64,000 bases of DNA from NCBI GenBank assembly GCA_036872755.1, contig JAVHNS010000003.1:310001-374000 (forward strand), read 5' to 3'. Position numbers and translations under genes: made by a program. The notes beneath the pieces are model-generated. The model searched no databases and was not told the DNA's origin. It saw only the letters and a list, made by a program, of their open reading frames with translations. Shown piece after piece: positions 25,301 to 35,700 of the stretch; within the stretch, counting starts at the first letter, position 1; each line of letters begins with the position of its first letter. Source of the DNA: Orbilia blumenaviensis (lineage: Eukaryota > Ascomycota > Orbiliomycetes > Orbiliales > Orbiliaceae).

Positions 25301-27455
25301 ATTTAGATATTTAAAATTTAATTAATTTTAAATTATATAATTATAATTTTTATGTTAGTTGTAAATTTCTTTTTAATAATCTATATATTAGATTTATTTT
25401 TTTTTAAGTTTTATAAAAATTATATTGTTAATATAAATTTTAAAAATAAAAATTTTATTATTATTTTAATTTTTATAAAATGTAATTAAAAAATTAAAAA
25501 AAATTTTTTTATAAGTTTTTTTTTTATTATTTAAATATTTTATAAAAAAAATTTTTTATTTATAAAAGATTTAATTATAAATAAATAATAAATTTATTTT
25601 AATAAAAAAATTTTTTATTATATTAATGGATTGTAAATGAATTTTAGGATTTTGTGGTATAAAATTAATATAAATTAAATAAATATAATAAATTTTTTTA
25701 AATATATATTTTTAAAAAAATTTTTTGTTAAAATATTTTTTATAATTTAAATAAATTTTAAATATTAAATTATTTTAAAGTTAATAATATTTTTAAGAAA
25801 TTAAATTATAAATAATTAAAATAATTTCAAATTTAGTTTCTTTTTTTTAAATAATAAATTTAAAAATATTCATAGGTTGATTGGAGATAATTAAATAATT
25901 TAAAATTTGTTTAAAAATTTATTATTAAAATTGTTTAATTTTTTAAAAAATAGATTAATATATTATTTAAATTTTTTTTGTAATAGGTGGTGGTGGAAAA
26001 TTAATATTTATAAATTTAATATTTTTATATTATTAAAATATATTATTTTATTATAATTTTTTATAATTTTTAATAATATGTTTAAATTTATTATAATTAT
26101 AATAAATAGGGTTATTAAATTTTAATTCCTTAAACTTTTTGTTATATAAGTAATTATATTGAGTTGTATTGAGATTTATAGGGATTGGGTTAAAAATTTT
26201 ATTTAAAATAAAATTTTTATTTTTATTTTTATATTAATTTTTATTTTTTTTATTATTTTGGTTTTGGAATATTTTTTTTTTATTTTTATTTTTTTTAAAA
26301 TTATAATTGTAAAAATTTTTTTTTTCTTAATTATATTTATTTTATTAATAAATGTTATTAATTTTAATAATTATTTTTTATATTTCTATATGTTTAAAAA
26401 ATTTTTTAAATTATTATTTTTTAAAAAAAATTTAAATTTTTAGTTTTAATTTTAATTTTTTTTAAATTTAGTAAATAATATTAAATTTATTTTATTTAAT
26501 AAAAAAAATAATTTAATTAAATTTATAAAAATATTTATAAGTTAAATTAATTTGTTTGAGTTTTTTAAAATTTTTATAAATTTTGTTAATTTTATTATTT
26601 TTTTTATATTATTATTTAAAAAATATAATAAATTTTTTAAAATTTATTATAATTTTAAAAATATAAATATTAAAAATAATTTTATTTTTAATATAATAAT
26701 TATTATAATTAATAAATATTTAAAAAATTAAATTTTTTAAATATATTTTTATAAAAATAATTTTAAATTTATTATTTAAAAATTTGTTATCTTATATTTT
26801 AAAATAAATTAAAAATTAATAAAAAAAATAATTAATTTTTTTAAATTTATTAAAATATTTTATTAAATTTTTAATTTTAGATATTTTATTAATATTAATT
26901 TTAACTTTTTTTTTATTATAATTTATTTTAAAGATTTTATATTTTAATTATTTTCATAAAAATGTTTTTTTTTTATTTATAATAATTTATTTATATTTTA
27001 CTTTTAAAATAATTATTTTTATTATAAAATTTTTTATAATTAATAAAATTTATTTATTTAAAAGTTTTTTTATATTAATTATTATATTAAATAAATTTAA
27101 TGTTATATTAAGTAATTATTTATGTTTTTAAAAATGATTTAATATTAATTATATTTTAATTGTAATATTAATATATTTAATATTTTTGTATTATTTAAAT
27201 GAAATATTGATTTATATTAATTCTAAATTTTTACTATTAATAATTAATTTTAAAAAAAGTAATTTAATTTATTTTATAAATAATTTTTTTATTTATATTT
27301 ATTAATTTTAAATTATAATTAATAAATATATTATTTTATTAAAAAAATTATTTTTTATTTCATAAATAATATTATAAAAATTGTAATATTCAATATTATT
27401 ACTATTACTTAATATATGATTTTTATTTTATTATTAAAAATTAAATTAATTAAAA
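19388..27455 (-). pseudogene. R2 interior: RIP-destroyed gag, pol and accessory gene
   Basis: This is A/T-only sequence collinear with R1 and B. Around 21115 it matches R1 across the insertion point of element A, showing the uninterrupted state. Long patches such as 24300-26200 keep G but almost no C, whereas patches such as 23290-23470 keep C, so RIP acted on different strands in different segments. Confidence 0.85.
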
Positions 27456-28021
27456 TATTATACTTATTTTAGATATTTTCCAAATAAAAAATTTTTAAAA
27501 CAATTTAATATTCTTTAGTTAATTATATTTTTAATTTAAAATATTCAAATTATTTTCTTAAAATAAATTAAATTAAATATAAAAATATTAAATAATATAA
27601 TTTTTAATAAAAATATATTAAATTTAATAAATAAAAATAATAAATAAAATATATTAAATATTAATAAATTAATTAATAAAATTTAAAAAAAAATTTTAAA
27701 ATTAATATTATTTAAAGATTTTTATATATATAAGTATCATTTATATAAATACAAATTATTTATAAATTTAAATATTATGTACTTAAATAAACATTATATA
27801 TATATAATATACTAAATTATATATAATATTTTTTGTATAATTTATTTTGGAAATGTATTATTAATATAATATATTTGTAGATAATTTGATTTTAGTTTGA
27901 TTTGTTTTTAAATTTATAATTTAAATATTTATATTATAAATTTGATTTGTAAGTTGAACCCAGAGTTAAACGGGTTTATGTTTGACATATTAAGACATAT
28001 TTAGTATGGTTGGTCGTGACA
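27456..28021 (-). repeat. R2 5' LTR (566 bp)
   Basis: It starts TATTATACTTATTTT, the converted form of TGTTACACCTGTCCC, and ends TGGTTGGTCGTGACA. The last ~85 bases retain many G and C, in contrast to the rest. Confidence 0.88.
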
Positions 28022-28026
28022 AATAT

Positions 28027-29071
28027 TTTATTTTTTTTTTTTGTTTAATTTTTTTATTTATTAAATTAAGTTTAAAAATTTTGGTAAAATATTTAATTTA
28101 TTATTTTAATATTTTTAAAAATATTATTTTTGAAAAATAAAGTAAAAATATTATAAAAAAAAAATAATAAAATAAAGTTTATTTTTTTATTAAAATTAAA
28201 TTTTTTTTTTAAATTGTTTTTTTATTGTTAATTATTTTTATATTTTTTAAAGTATGAATTTATAAGTTTTTTTATAATTTTTTTTTTTTTTATATAAAAA
28301 ATTTTTACAATTTTTTATTAAAATAATTTTGTTTTTATTTATTATTAAAAATTTTTTTTTTAATTATAGTATTGTTGATATAAGTTTTTTTTTTATATAA
28401 TTAATTTTTTTAAAAAAATTTTTTGTTATTTTAGTTGTTTTTTATTTTATTTTTCTTTTTAGTTTATTTTATTAAATTATTTTTTTATGAAAATATTTTT
28501 TTTATATTTTTTTTATATATTTTAATTTTTTAAATTAATAAATTTTTAATTATAATTTTTTTTTTTAATATTATAAAAAAAATAAATAAATTAATAAAAA
28601 AAATAAAAATATTAAAATATAATTTTATAAATATAATTTAATTTATTTTTAATTAAAAATATAAAAAAAATTAAAATTAAAATTATAAAATATAAATTTT
28701 ATATTTTAATATTTATTAAATAATCATAATTTTTTTTGGTTATTAATAATATTTTTAATAATTTAACACAACTTTTTTATTTATAAATTAATATTTTAAT
28801 AAATTAATATCTTAATAATTAATAAATATAATATAAAAACTTAAATAATCATATATATTAAAAAAAAAAACTAATTTTAAATTTAATATTTAATTTTATT
28901 TGTTTTATATATTTTTTTAATAAAATTTATATATTTTACAATTTTAAATTTTCAATTTTAAATATTATTATTAATTATATAAAATATTTTTAAATATAAA
29001 ATCAATATAAAAATTATTTATAAAATAATAAAAATAATTTAAAAAATAAAAATAATTTAAAAAATAAATTA
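28027..29071. other. AT-rich spacer between R2 and element B
   Basis: A/T-dominated sequence with long T and A runs. No gene, no LTR and no GC island seen. Confidence 0.65.
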
Positions 29072-29260
29072 TTAATTGTCACGGCCAGCCATACTAGGTA
29101 TGTCTTGGCGTGTCAAACATGAGTCCGTTTTCGCAGGCTGTTTCTCACACCGAGATGATTTTTATTATAAATATCCGGCGGGAGAAAACCATACCAGAAA
29201 AGAGACGGATTGGACTGTGTTGTGCCGACAACACAACTCCCAGAACAAACCATGCAGAAA

Positions 29261-29318
29261 GCGTTATGTGTGGCTTGGCGCGTTATGTGCACATAACGCC
29301 CTCCGGGGCACATAACGC
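29261..29318. promoter_or_regulatory. Symmetric four-copy GCGTTATGTG array in the element B LTR
   Basis: Two forward copies (29261-29270 and 29280-29289) and two inverted copies (29290-29299 and 29309-29318). The inner pair abut as a perfect 20-bp palindrome and each outer copy lies exactly 9 bases away, so the whole array is symmetric about 29289/29290. It ends 43 bases upstream of the TATA box. This layout is typical of a binding site for a dimeric or tetrameric DNA-binding protein. The binder is unknown; the element's own Zn2Cys6-like protein is one candidate. Confidence 0.75.
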
Positions 29319-29361
29319 CCAAGTCTATAGACGATTCACATTTGTATGGACGACGCTCATG

Positions 29362-29368
29362 TATATAA
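29362..29368 (+). promoter_or_regulatory. TATA box of the element B LTR
   Basis: TATATAA, 51 bases upstream of ATCGGTCAA (29413-29421), which is complementary to the priming site and so probably near the RNA 5' end. Confidence 0.6.
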
Positions 29369-29636
29369 GGACCTTTGAACGATGGCAGTCTCAGGATTCT
29401 TTCTTAGACTCCATCGGTCAACTTATCAATACTCAATACACTCTGTTTACTACCTTTACCCATTGAACCTAGTATCCCCTTACTAGGAGTTACACTATTT
29501 GATATCTCTATATTCAACCCAGCTTACCTTGAGAGAATAATCTGAATACTTTAGATTGAGAATACGATTAGCCAAAGAACGCTAGGCTGTTTTAGGAATT
29601 TCCTATTTGGGAAATACCCGGGACAGGTGTAACACT

Positions 29637-29645
29637 TTGACCGAT
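29637..29645 (+). promoter_or_regulatory. Element B primer-binding site, probably self-primed
   Basis: TTGACCGAT, two bases inside the 5' LTR, is the exact complement of ATCGGTCAA at 29413-29421 in the LTR. No tRNA-type TGG occurs at the junction. It parallels element A, but the match is only 9 bases and does not extend to the LTR edge. Confidence 0.55.
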
Positions 29646-29674
29646 CCGACTCTCAACGGTAAGGCGAGAATCGT

Positions 29675-32600
29675 ATGTCAAGCAATAGCAGTGACGCCGA
29701 ATATCACGACTTCCACGGCACTACTTACGGAATAGGAGACAATCTCTTTGATAGAGTAATACGTCTACCAGTTGCAACTCAAGATCAACAGACGCAGACA
29801 GAAGAATCATCTGCAGAACAGGTTGAATTACCCCCTCTAGAGCTAACCACTGACAGTGAAGATTTAGAATTAGTACGAATCAGTGTTCCGTCCGGACAAT
29901 ATAGAGACACTGAATACATCAGCGTTACGACTAGGATACAGCCGACGCTAGATCATTTTCGAAGACACGAACGACTACTTAGCACAGCATCAGACTTACT
30001 CAACGCAATGGCCAGCGTAGGAGGACCCTCAAGTGGACAGATTCCACCAACTGTGGAAGATCTCATGACGAGAATAGCCACTTTGGAAGTAGAATACAAG
30101 CAAGCTGTCGCAGACAAGGAAGAAGCGCTCTTACAGAAACAATTGGAATATGAAACCCTCAAAACGGATTACGACAAGGAAAAAGTCAGAACCGGTACTA
30201 ACAAGGCACCTAAAATCGGAGACCCAATAAAGTACTCTGGCAAACCCGAGAAAATTGATCACTTTCTCCACCAACTCTCAACCCATTTTGAAGTACAGGG
30301 TGACAGATTTCCAAATGACAGACTCAAGGTCATCTTTGCAGGAATGTACTTGGAAGACCCGATCCTCCAAGCATTCATCAACTACAATAATCATTATGTC
30401 AAGAATGGAACCGCCTCTGACGCCCACATCCTCAAGATCATGACGAATTTCGAGGAATTCGTCACGTTCCTTAAACAACAATGCGGAGAAGACGATAAGG
30501 TTAACAAGGCCCGTAGGGACCTTGAAGGACTCAAACAGACTAACTCAGCTCGTGGATACTTCCACAAGTTCAACCAAATCGCCCTTCTCACCGAATGGGA
30601 CGAATCCAACATCACCTACCGAGCCCGAGAAGGATTGAAACCAGAGCTGAAGGTTCAAGTCCTTCTCAGAGAACAACAACTCGGAAAACCCCTCGAACGC
30701 ATGGAAATGCAGAAGATGGTCATCGAAATCGACGACATCTACTGGCGAAATAAGCACGGTCAGGGAAAGAAGAATTTCCACGACCATGGTCCTAAGAAGG
30801 ACAAGAACAAGGGGAAGGCACCCCAGAACCAGAATAATAAAGGAAATGGGAACTGGCGTAAGAATAAGGATGGAAGTTTTACTCCAAATAAAACTTTTGG
30901 CCCAGCCCCCATGGATCTCAACACAACTCGACACAATTACCCGCACAACAAGGAGCCCAAGGGACCAAAATCTAACAGCCCTATTTGCTACAATTGCAAC
31001 AAATCTGGGCATATTGCTAGAAATTGCGACGAGCCACGACAAAATAACACATTTCAACAACGCAGAAATGTCAGATTCGCGAACACCAACTCTCCACCAC
31101 CACCTACTACGAAGAAAGTTCAAATGACACACCAGTCTACTCCTCAGGAGATCGAACAACTTCAGCAGCGAATTCTTGAGCAAGCCTCAAACTGCTCAAC
31201 CACCTCCGATCAACCTATGAACACCCCCGAGTCTACCACCCAAGAAGAAGAAACTGGACTTGAAGTTGCCCCAGTCACCCATGATCCAACTCCTCAAGAA
31301 TATCATTGGCTTTGGAACAATCCGACGCCTGGAGTTCATTTGAACTACGAGAGGCGCCCTAACGGAGAACTCTTCCAGGAGTACATGTCTGAAGGGATTC
31401 ACTATACCCGCCTAGTTCATATTGACCCCATACCACGAAATCCTAAGGTTCATCTACGATCCACTAATGTAGTAGAGGACCCCCTCACCAAAATGGATTT
31501 ATCACTCGCTTACGACCAAATCTCCCACAGATGGGAAGATCTTCCTATGGAACACTCAAGTGATGAAGAGGAAGCCTACAAAGAAGTTCCCTCTAGCCCT
31601 TCAACTACGTCCTACAGGAGCTGGGATGACGACGAAGCCTTTGCCCCTGAGACCTACGTTGACGACATAATCCCTATGGAACTCGAAGAAGGACAAGTCC
31701 GATGTATGGATTGTCAGAAAGGAACCCACAACTGGCGCGAAAGTTACAACCGTACAACTCAAAGTCGATCGGACCGCAGATGTCTAGACTGCTACACTAC
31801 TTTCACTGCTGGATGTGCCGGATACAGATATGCTGAAAACCGGAAATGGCCCTCCTCTAAGAAATACCAAGATGCCCTCTTCTATGCTAATAGCGACCTT
31901 TATGGAGTCGACTTTGCAGAAGATTGGGAAACCTACCATAAAGGAATCGAAGACGTCGATTCCCCTCCTACCTACGAACAAACCGATGAGATTGGATGCA
32001 TTGCTTCGGAATATTGGGAAGTTGCTCCCGATTGCCACCTGTGCGAGACCCGACCCTCAGATGTGAGACTCTACGACCACGCTCTCTATCTTTGCGATCT
32101 CTGCCACGATGGATGGAGCTTATACACTGGATATTTCAACTTCGTCCAACTTACCCCCTACGATCCCAATACCCCTTTTAATTGCAGGAAATGCCCCTGT
32201 CAATATCCCTTTCGAACCATCATTCAACTCTTAACTCACCAAGATACTTGCATCACTCAATTCGACACCGACTACGAGGAAGAAACCACAGAATACCACA
32301 GAAAGGACAAACACTATTGTACAGCCGGTACCAAACATATCACCAAGCACGGCTTGATCAAGAAGGAGAATCGCCGATGCCGACTCTGCAGAAAACCAGC
32401 TGTCTACTCGTTTTATGGAGGATACGACCTCTGTATCAACCACACCCGAAAATATGTCACCTTCACTGGAAATCCTCATGTCCTAGAAATCAAACCAAAT
32501 GCTCGAAACGTAGGATGGCGATGCATGTACTGCCGAGACCTCACCTTTGACACCTGGCTTGACTTCAGACATCATTTCCAGGAAGATCACCCCAACCACG

Positions 32601-32752
32601 GACAGGATGACCCTGCCTCACCTTACTACCGACTTAAAATCACCGATCTTAAACGAGGTCACCTTGAACCAAGACCCAACAGATTCCTCCACATCAACAA
32701 GATTGAATTTGCCGACGTCTATGGAAGAATGAACATGGAAGGAAAAAACTAA
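29675..32752 (+). CDS. gag: Element B Gag with long Cys-rich zinc-finger extension
   Basis: At 1025 residues this is about two to three times the usual Ty3 Gag length. A coiled-coil segment near residues 125-165 leads into a capsid-like helical region (about 175-350, with YSGKPEKIDHFL). A CCHC zinc knuckle, CYNCNKSGHIARNC, occupies residues 438-451. The ~570 residues after it are not typical Gag: an acidic, Pro-rich linker, then CxxC pairs near residues 677 and 702 (CMDC, CLDC), 787 and 806 (CHLC, CDLC), 837, 902 (CRLC) and a C2H2-like CMYC...HHFQEDH near 950. They resemble tandem zinc ribbons or fingers and may bind nucleic acid or protein. The ATG at 29675 is 40 bases after the LTR. The gene ends GGA AAA AAC TAA, a slippery site directly before the stop. 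Confidence 0.92.
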   Translation: MSSNSSDAEYHDFHGTTYGIGDNLFDRVIRLPVATQDQQTQTEESSAEQVELPPLELTTDSEDLELVRISVPSGQYRDTEYISVTTRIQPTLDHFRRHERLLSTASDLLNAMASVGGPSSGQIPPTVEDLMTRIATLEVEYKQAVADKEEALLQKQLEYETLKTDYDKEKVRTGTNKAPKIGDPIKYSGKPEKIDHFLHQLSTHFEVQGDRFPNDRLKVIFAGMYLEDPILQAFINYNNHYVKNGTASDAHILKIMTNFEEFVTFLKQQCGEDDKVNKARRDLEGLKQTNSARGYFHKFNQIALLTEWDESNITYRAREGLKPELKVQVLLREQQLGKPLERMEMQKMVIEIDDIYWRNKHGQGKKNFHDHGPKKDKNKGKAPQNQNNKGNGNWRKNKDGSFTPNKTFGPAPMDLNTTRHNYPHNKEPKGPKSNSPICYNCNKSGHIARNCDEPRQNNTFQQRRNVRFANTNSPPPPTTKKVQMTHQSTPQEIEQLQQRILEQASNCSTTSDQPMNTPESTTQEEETGLEVAPVTHDPTPQEYHWLWNNPTPGVHLNYERRPNGELFQEYMSEGIHYTRLVHIDPIPRNPKVHLRSTNVVEDPLTKMDLSLAYDQISHRWEDLPMEHSSDEEEAYKEVPSSPSTTSYRSWDDDEAFAPETYVDDIIPMELEEGQVRCMDCQKGTHNWRESYNRTTQSRSDRRCLDCYTTFTAGCAGYRYAENRKWPSSKKYQDALFYANSDLYGVDFAEDWETYHKGIEDVDSPPTYEQTDEIGCIASEYWEVAPDCHLCETRPSDVRLYDHALYLCDLCHDGWSLYTGYFNFVQLTPYDPNTPFNCRKCPCQYPFRTIIQLLTHQDTCITQFDTDYEEETTEYHRKDKHYCTAGTKHITKHGLIKKENRRCRLCRKPAVYSFYGGYDLCINHTRKYVTFTGNPHVLEIKPNARNVGWRCMYCRDLTFDTWLDFRHHFQEDHPNHGQDDPASPYYRLKITDLKRGHLEPRPNRFLHINKIEFADVYGRMNMEGKN
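32743..32749 (+). promoter_or_regulatory. -1 frameshift site of element B (A AAA AAC)
   Basis: The heptamer A-AAA-AAC is set in the gag frame and followed immediately by the gag stop TAA (32750-32752). It is one of the best-known retroviral -1 slippery sequences. A -1 slip continues as codons for K K L R K L Q D S into the ATG at 32770 of pol; the pol frame is open from 32707. Confidence 0.87.
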
Positions 32753-35700
32753 GAAAACTTCAGGACTCGATGCCGCCTGAAGGGTCCAAGTTACGCATCG
32801 TTAAAAATGGACCATCCAAACAACTTTCCTTACAGTCAACCAAAAATCATTTCTTTCTACCAGTCAACATTAACGGAAACTCCAGCACGTCTTTATTAGA
32901 CTGTGGAGCAGAAGATTCATTCATTCACCCCGAAGTTGTCAAACAACTTAAACTACCTTACATTCAGAAACTTCAGAAAACACATGTTACCGCCTTCGAT
33001 AATAGCCCTCTTGGAACAATCACTCACGAAACCACTTTCACACTTCTTATAAATGGACACTTGGAAACAATCACGATGGATATCCTAGAGACCCCCCACG
33101 AATTGGTTCTCGGATTCCCTTGGTTGGAAGAACATAACCCAAGTATTAACTGGAAAACTCGACACCTTGAATTCTCGAGATGCGATTGTAGAAAGATCTA
33201 TTCCAAGATCCGACCGGACAATCGACCCCCAAAAGAAGCTCATCACCGACTCACCCAACATATGTCACAAAAAGAAGTTAACAACCGTCTCCGAAACAAA
33301 CCTCATTCCATAAGACATGTTTTTCTCAAAATACGAGAAATTAACAAAGAAAAGAAGGAGATTCCAGATTGGATTCTCGAAGATAATAAATTGGTCTTTC
33401 AGCCCCCAGACGAAAGGGACCCCCTACCGAAAATCAATCAATTCACACATCATATCCCTCTAAAGGAAGGAACCCAACCAAAATCTCTACCTATATACGC
33501 ATGTACAGAAGAAGAAACTGCGGCTCTACGCGAATACATTGACGAAAACCTTCGCAATGGATTCATACGACCTTCTAACTCACCCGCAGGACACCCTATA
33601 CTATTCGTACCAAAACCTAATGGAAAACTGCGAATATGTATCGATTACAGAAGCTTGAACGACATTACGATCAAAGACACTGGACCCCTACCACTGATAA
33701 GCGAGTCTTTCGATCGCTTAACAGGAGCAAATTACTTCACCAAATTGGATATTATCAATGCCTACTACAATATCAGGATAAATCCAGGAGAAGAATGGAA
33801 AACGGCTTTTCGATGCCGCTACGGTCTATTTGAATACTTGGTTATGCCATTTGGGCTAACCAATGCACCAGCTTCTTTCCAAGCTTTTATGAACCATGTG
33901 CTTCGAGAGCACATAGATGTCATTTGTGTTGTCTACCTAGATGACATTTTGATTTTCAGCAAGACGCTGGGAAAACACAAGGAAAACGTCAACGCAGTGT
34001 TGAAATCCCTCCGGGACTACGACCTACGTGTGGCGCTAGACAAGTCAGAATTTGCTGTTACTGAATGCGAATTCTTAGGAGCCATAGTCACCTCGAATGG
34101 AATTAAGATGGACCCAAAGAAGGTTCAAGCCATTCAAGATTGGCCTCTCCCTGAGAATGTCAAAGAAGTGCAGTCATTTCTTGGACTTTGCAATTATTAT
34201 CGACGATTTATTCGGAAATACAGCTTCATGTCAGCAGCGCTTTCCGAACTCACCAAGAAACAACTGAAGTTTGAAATGACGCCCGAAAGAGTTCAAGCCT
34301 TTGAAACTCTGAAAAAATCATTTACCTCCGCCCCCATTCTCAAACTTTACGATCCGAAATTACCTATCAAGATTGAAACCGACGCCTCTACAGCAGCGCT
34401 AGGAGCCTGCTTACTCCAACTCCATAAGGACAAACAATGGTACCCCATTGCCTACATCTCTCACAAATTCGATGCTACGCAACTGCGATACGCTATTCAT
34501 GACAAGGAATTGATGGCTATTGTAGAAGCATGTCGAAAATGGCGCGTTTACCTCCAAAGCAAAGAACCTTTCACAGTTCTATCCGATCACAAGAACCTCA
34601 CTTACTTCCTAACCACGAAGGAACTTAGCAGACGGCAAGTTCGATGGTGGGAACTCCTCAGCGAATATAGCATGAAGATAATACACTTTAAAGGAAAAGA
34701 GAATGCTCTCGCAGATGCGATAAGCAGGAGACCAGACCTTGTCAAAGGCGTTGAACCTGACAAAGGAGCAATTCTCAAATATGGCGATACTAAGGACCAG
34801 ATTCTCATCAATAAATCCCTGAATCTGACAGAACACAATATCGAAGATGATCTTCGACAGAAAGTCCTCAAAGCCTATGAACAAGACCCTGTTGCACAAC
34901 GGATCTTGAAGAAAGAAGATACACCCCCTCACTTTGAATTAGTCGACGGAATTATTATGTTTCGAGACTCGTTCTACATCCCAACTAAGAAACTTCAAGA
35001 AGAAATCATCTCTTTACACCACGATCACCCAGCTCATGGTCATCTTGGAATTGACCGTACTCAGGAACTTATCACAAAGACTTATTTCTGGCCTCAGATG
35101 AGAAAGCAGATCGAAGAATACATCAAAACTTGCGATCTTTGCTGCAGAAACAAGCCTAACCGACACAAACCTTACGGAACCCTTCAACCACACGACGTAC
35201 CAAGTGCACCCTTCGAAGTTATTACTTACGACTTTGTACAAGGAATGCCTCCAGCACGAGACCCCCTCACCAACAAGCTGTACGACGAAATATTGGTTAT
35301 CACGGACAAGTTGACAAAAGTTGCTATTTTTGTCCCATGGGATAGCCAATGGGGAGCCAAAGAATTACAACAAGTCTACCACAACCATGTTTTCTCTAAA
35401 TATGGAATCCAACGAAAACACATTTCTGATCGCGACCCTCTTTTTACGAGCAAATATTGGCAGTCAATTATGAACCAAACTGGTACTAAATTGAACATTG
35501 CAACCAAAGGTCACGCTCAAACGGACGGAGCCTCCGAGAGACTCATCCAAACCCTTGAAATCTACCTTCGAAACTTCCTCAACTACGCTCAAAATAATTG
35601 GATACCCCTTCTACCCATGGCAGAATTCACCTACAACACTTCTCAACATTCAACTACTAAGTACACCCCGTACGAAGTACTGAGAGGATGGACGCCTAAG

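Larger units (their letters stand above)
18822..28021 (-). mobile_element. R2: complete RIP-degraded Ty3/gypsy element, inverted relative to R1
   Basis: The element is 9200 bp with 566-bp LTRs (18822-19387 and 27456-28021) and AATAT target duplications at 18817-18821 and 28022-28026. It begins TGTTACA and ends CGTGACA on the plus strand, the reverse complement of the R1/B family. Two short frames at 25109-25306 and 26258-26443 are RIP-altered versions of frames antisense to B gag, at the position the alignment predicts, which confirms both identity and orientation. By homology, gag lies near 27415-24340, pol near 24330-20770 and the accessory-gene relic near 19715-20425 on the plus strand. 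Nothing is translatable. Confidence 0.92.
29077..29634 (+). repeat. Element B 5' LTR (558 bp)
   Basis: TGTCACGG...GGTGTAACA. It holds the GCGTTATGTG array (29261-29318), a TATA box (29362-29368) and the proposed RNA start region (29413). It looks identical to 37709-38266. The R1 and R2 LTRs share its ends and a degraded version of the array. Confidence 0.97.

Noticed and set aside
25109..25306. 65-codon frame that resembles a protein
   Set aside because: It is the RIP-altered antisense of gag in R2 and corresponds to a non-coding antisense frame of element B.
26258..26443. 61-codon hydrophobic frame
   Set aside because: Same explanation: antisense to the decayed R2 gag, no independent gene.
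29076..29466. Overlapping 79- and 118-codon frames in the B LTR, repeated in the other LTR
   Set aside because: They lie in the LTR over the palindrome array and promoter, show no domain, and are absent from the related R1/R2 LTRs.
30545..31183. 212-codon frame antisense to B gag
   Set aside because: Low-complexity Leu/Val/Ser composition complementary to gag codons; no start context or motif.
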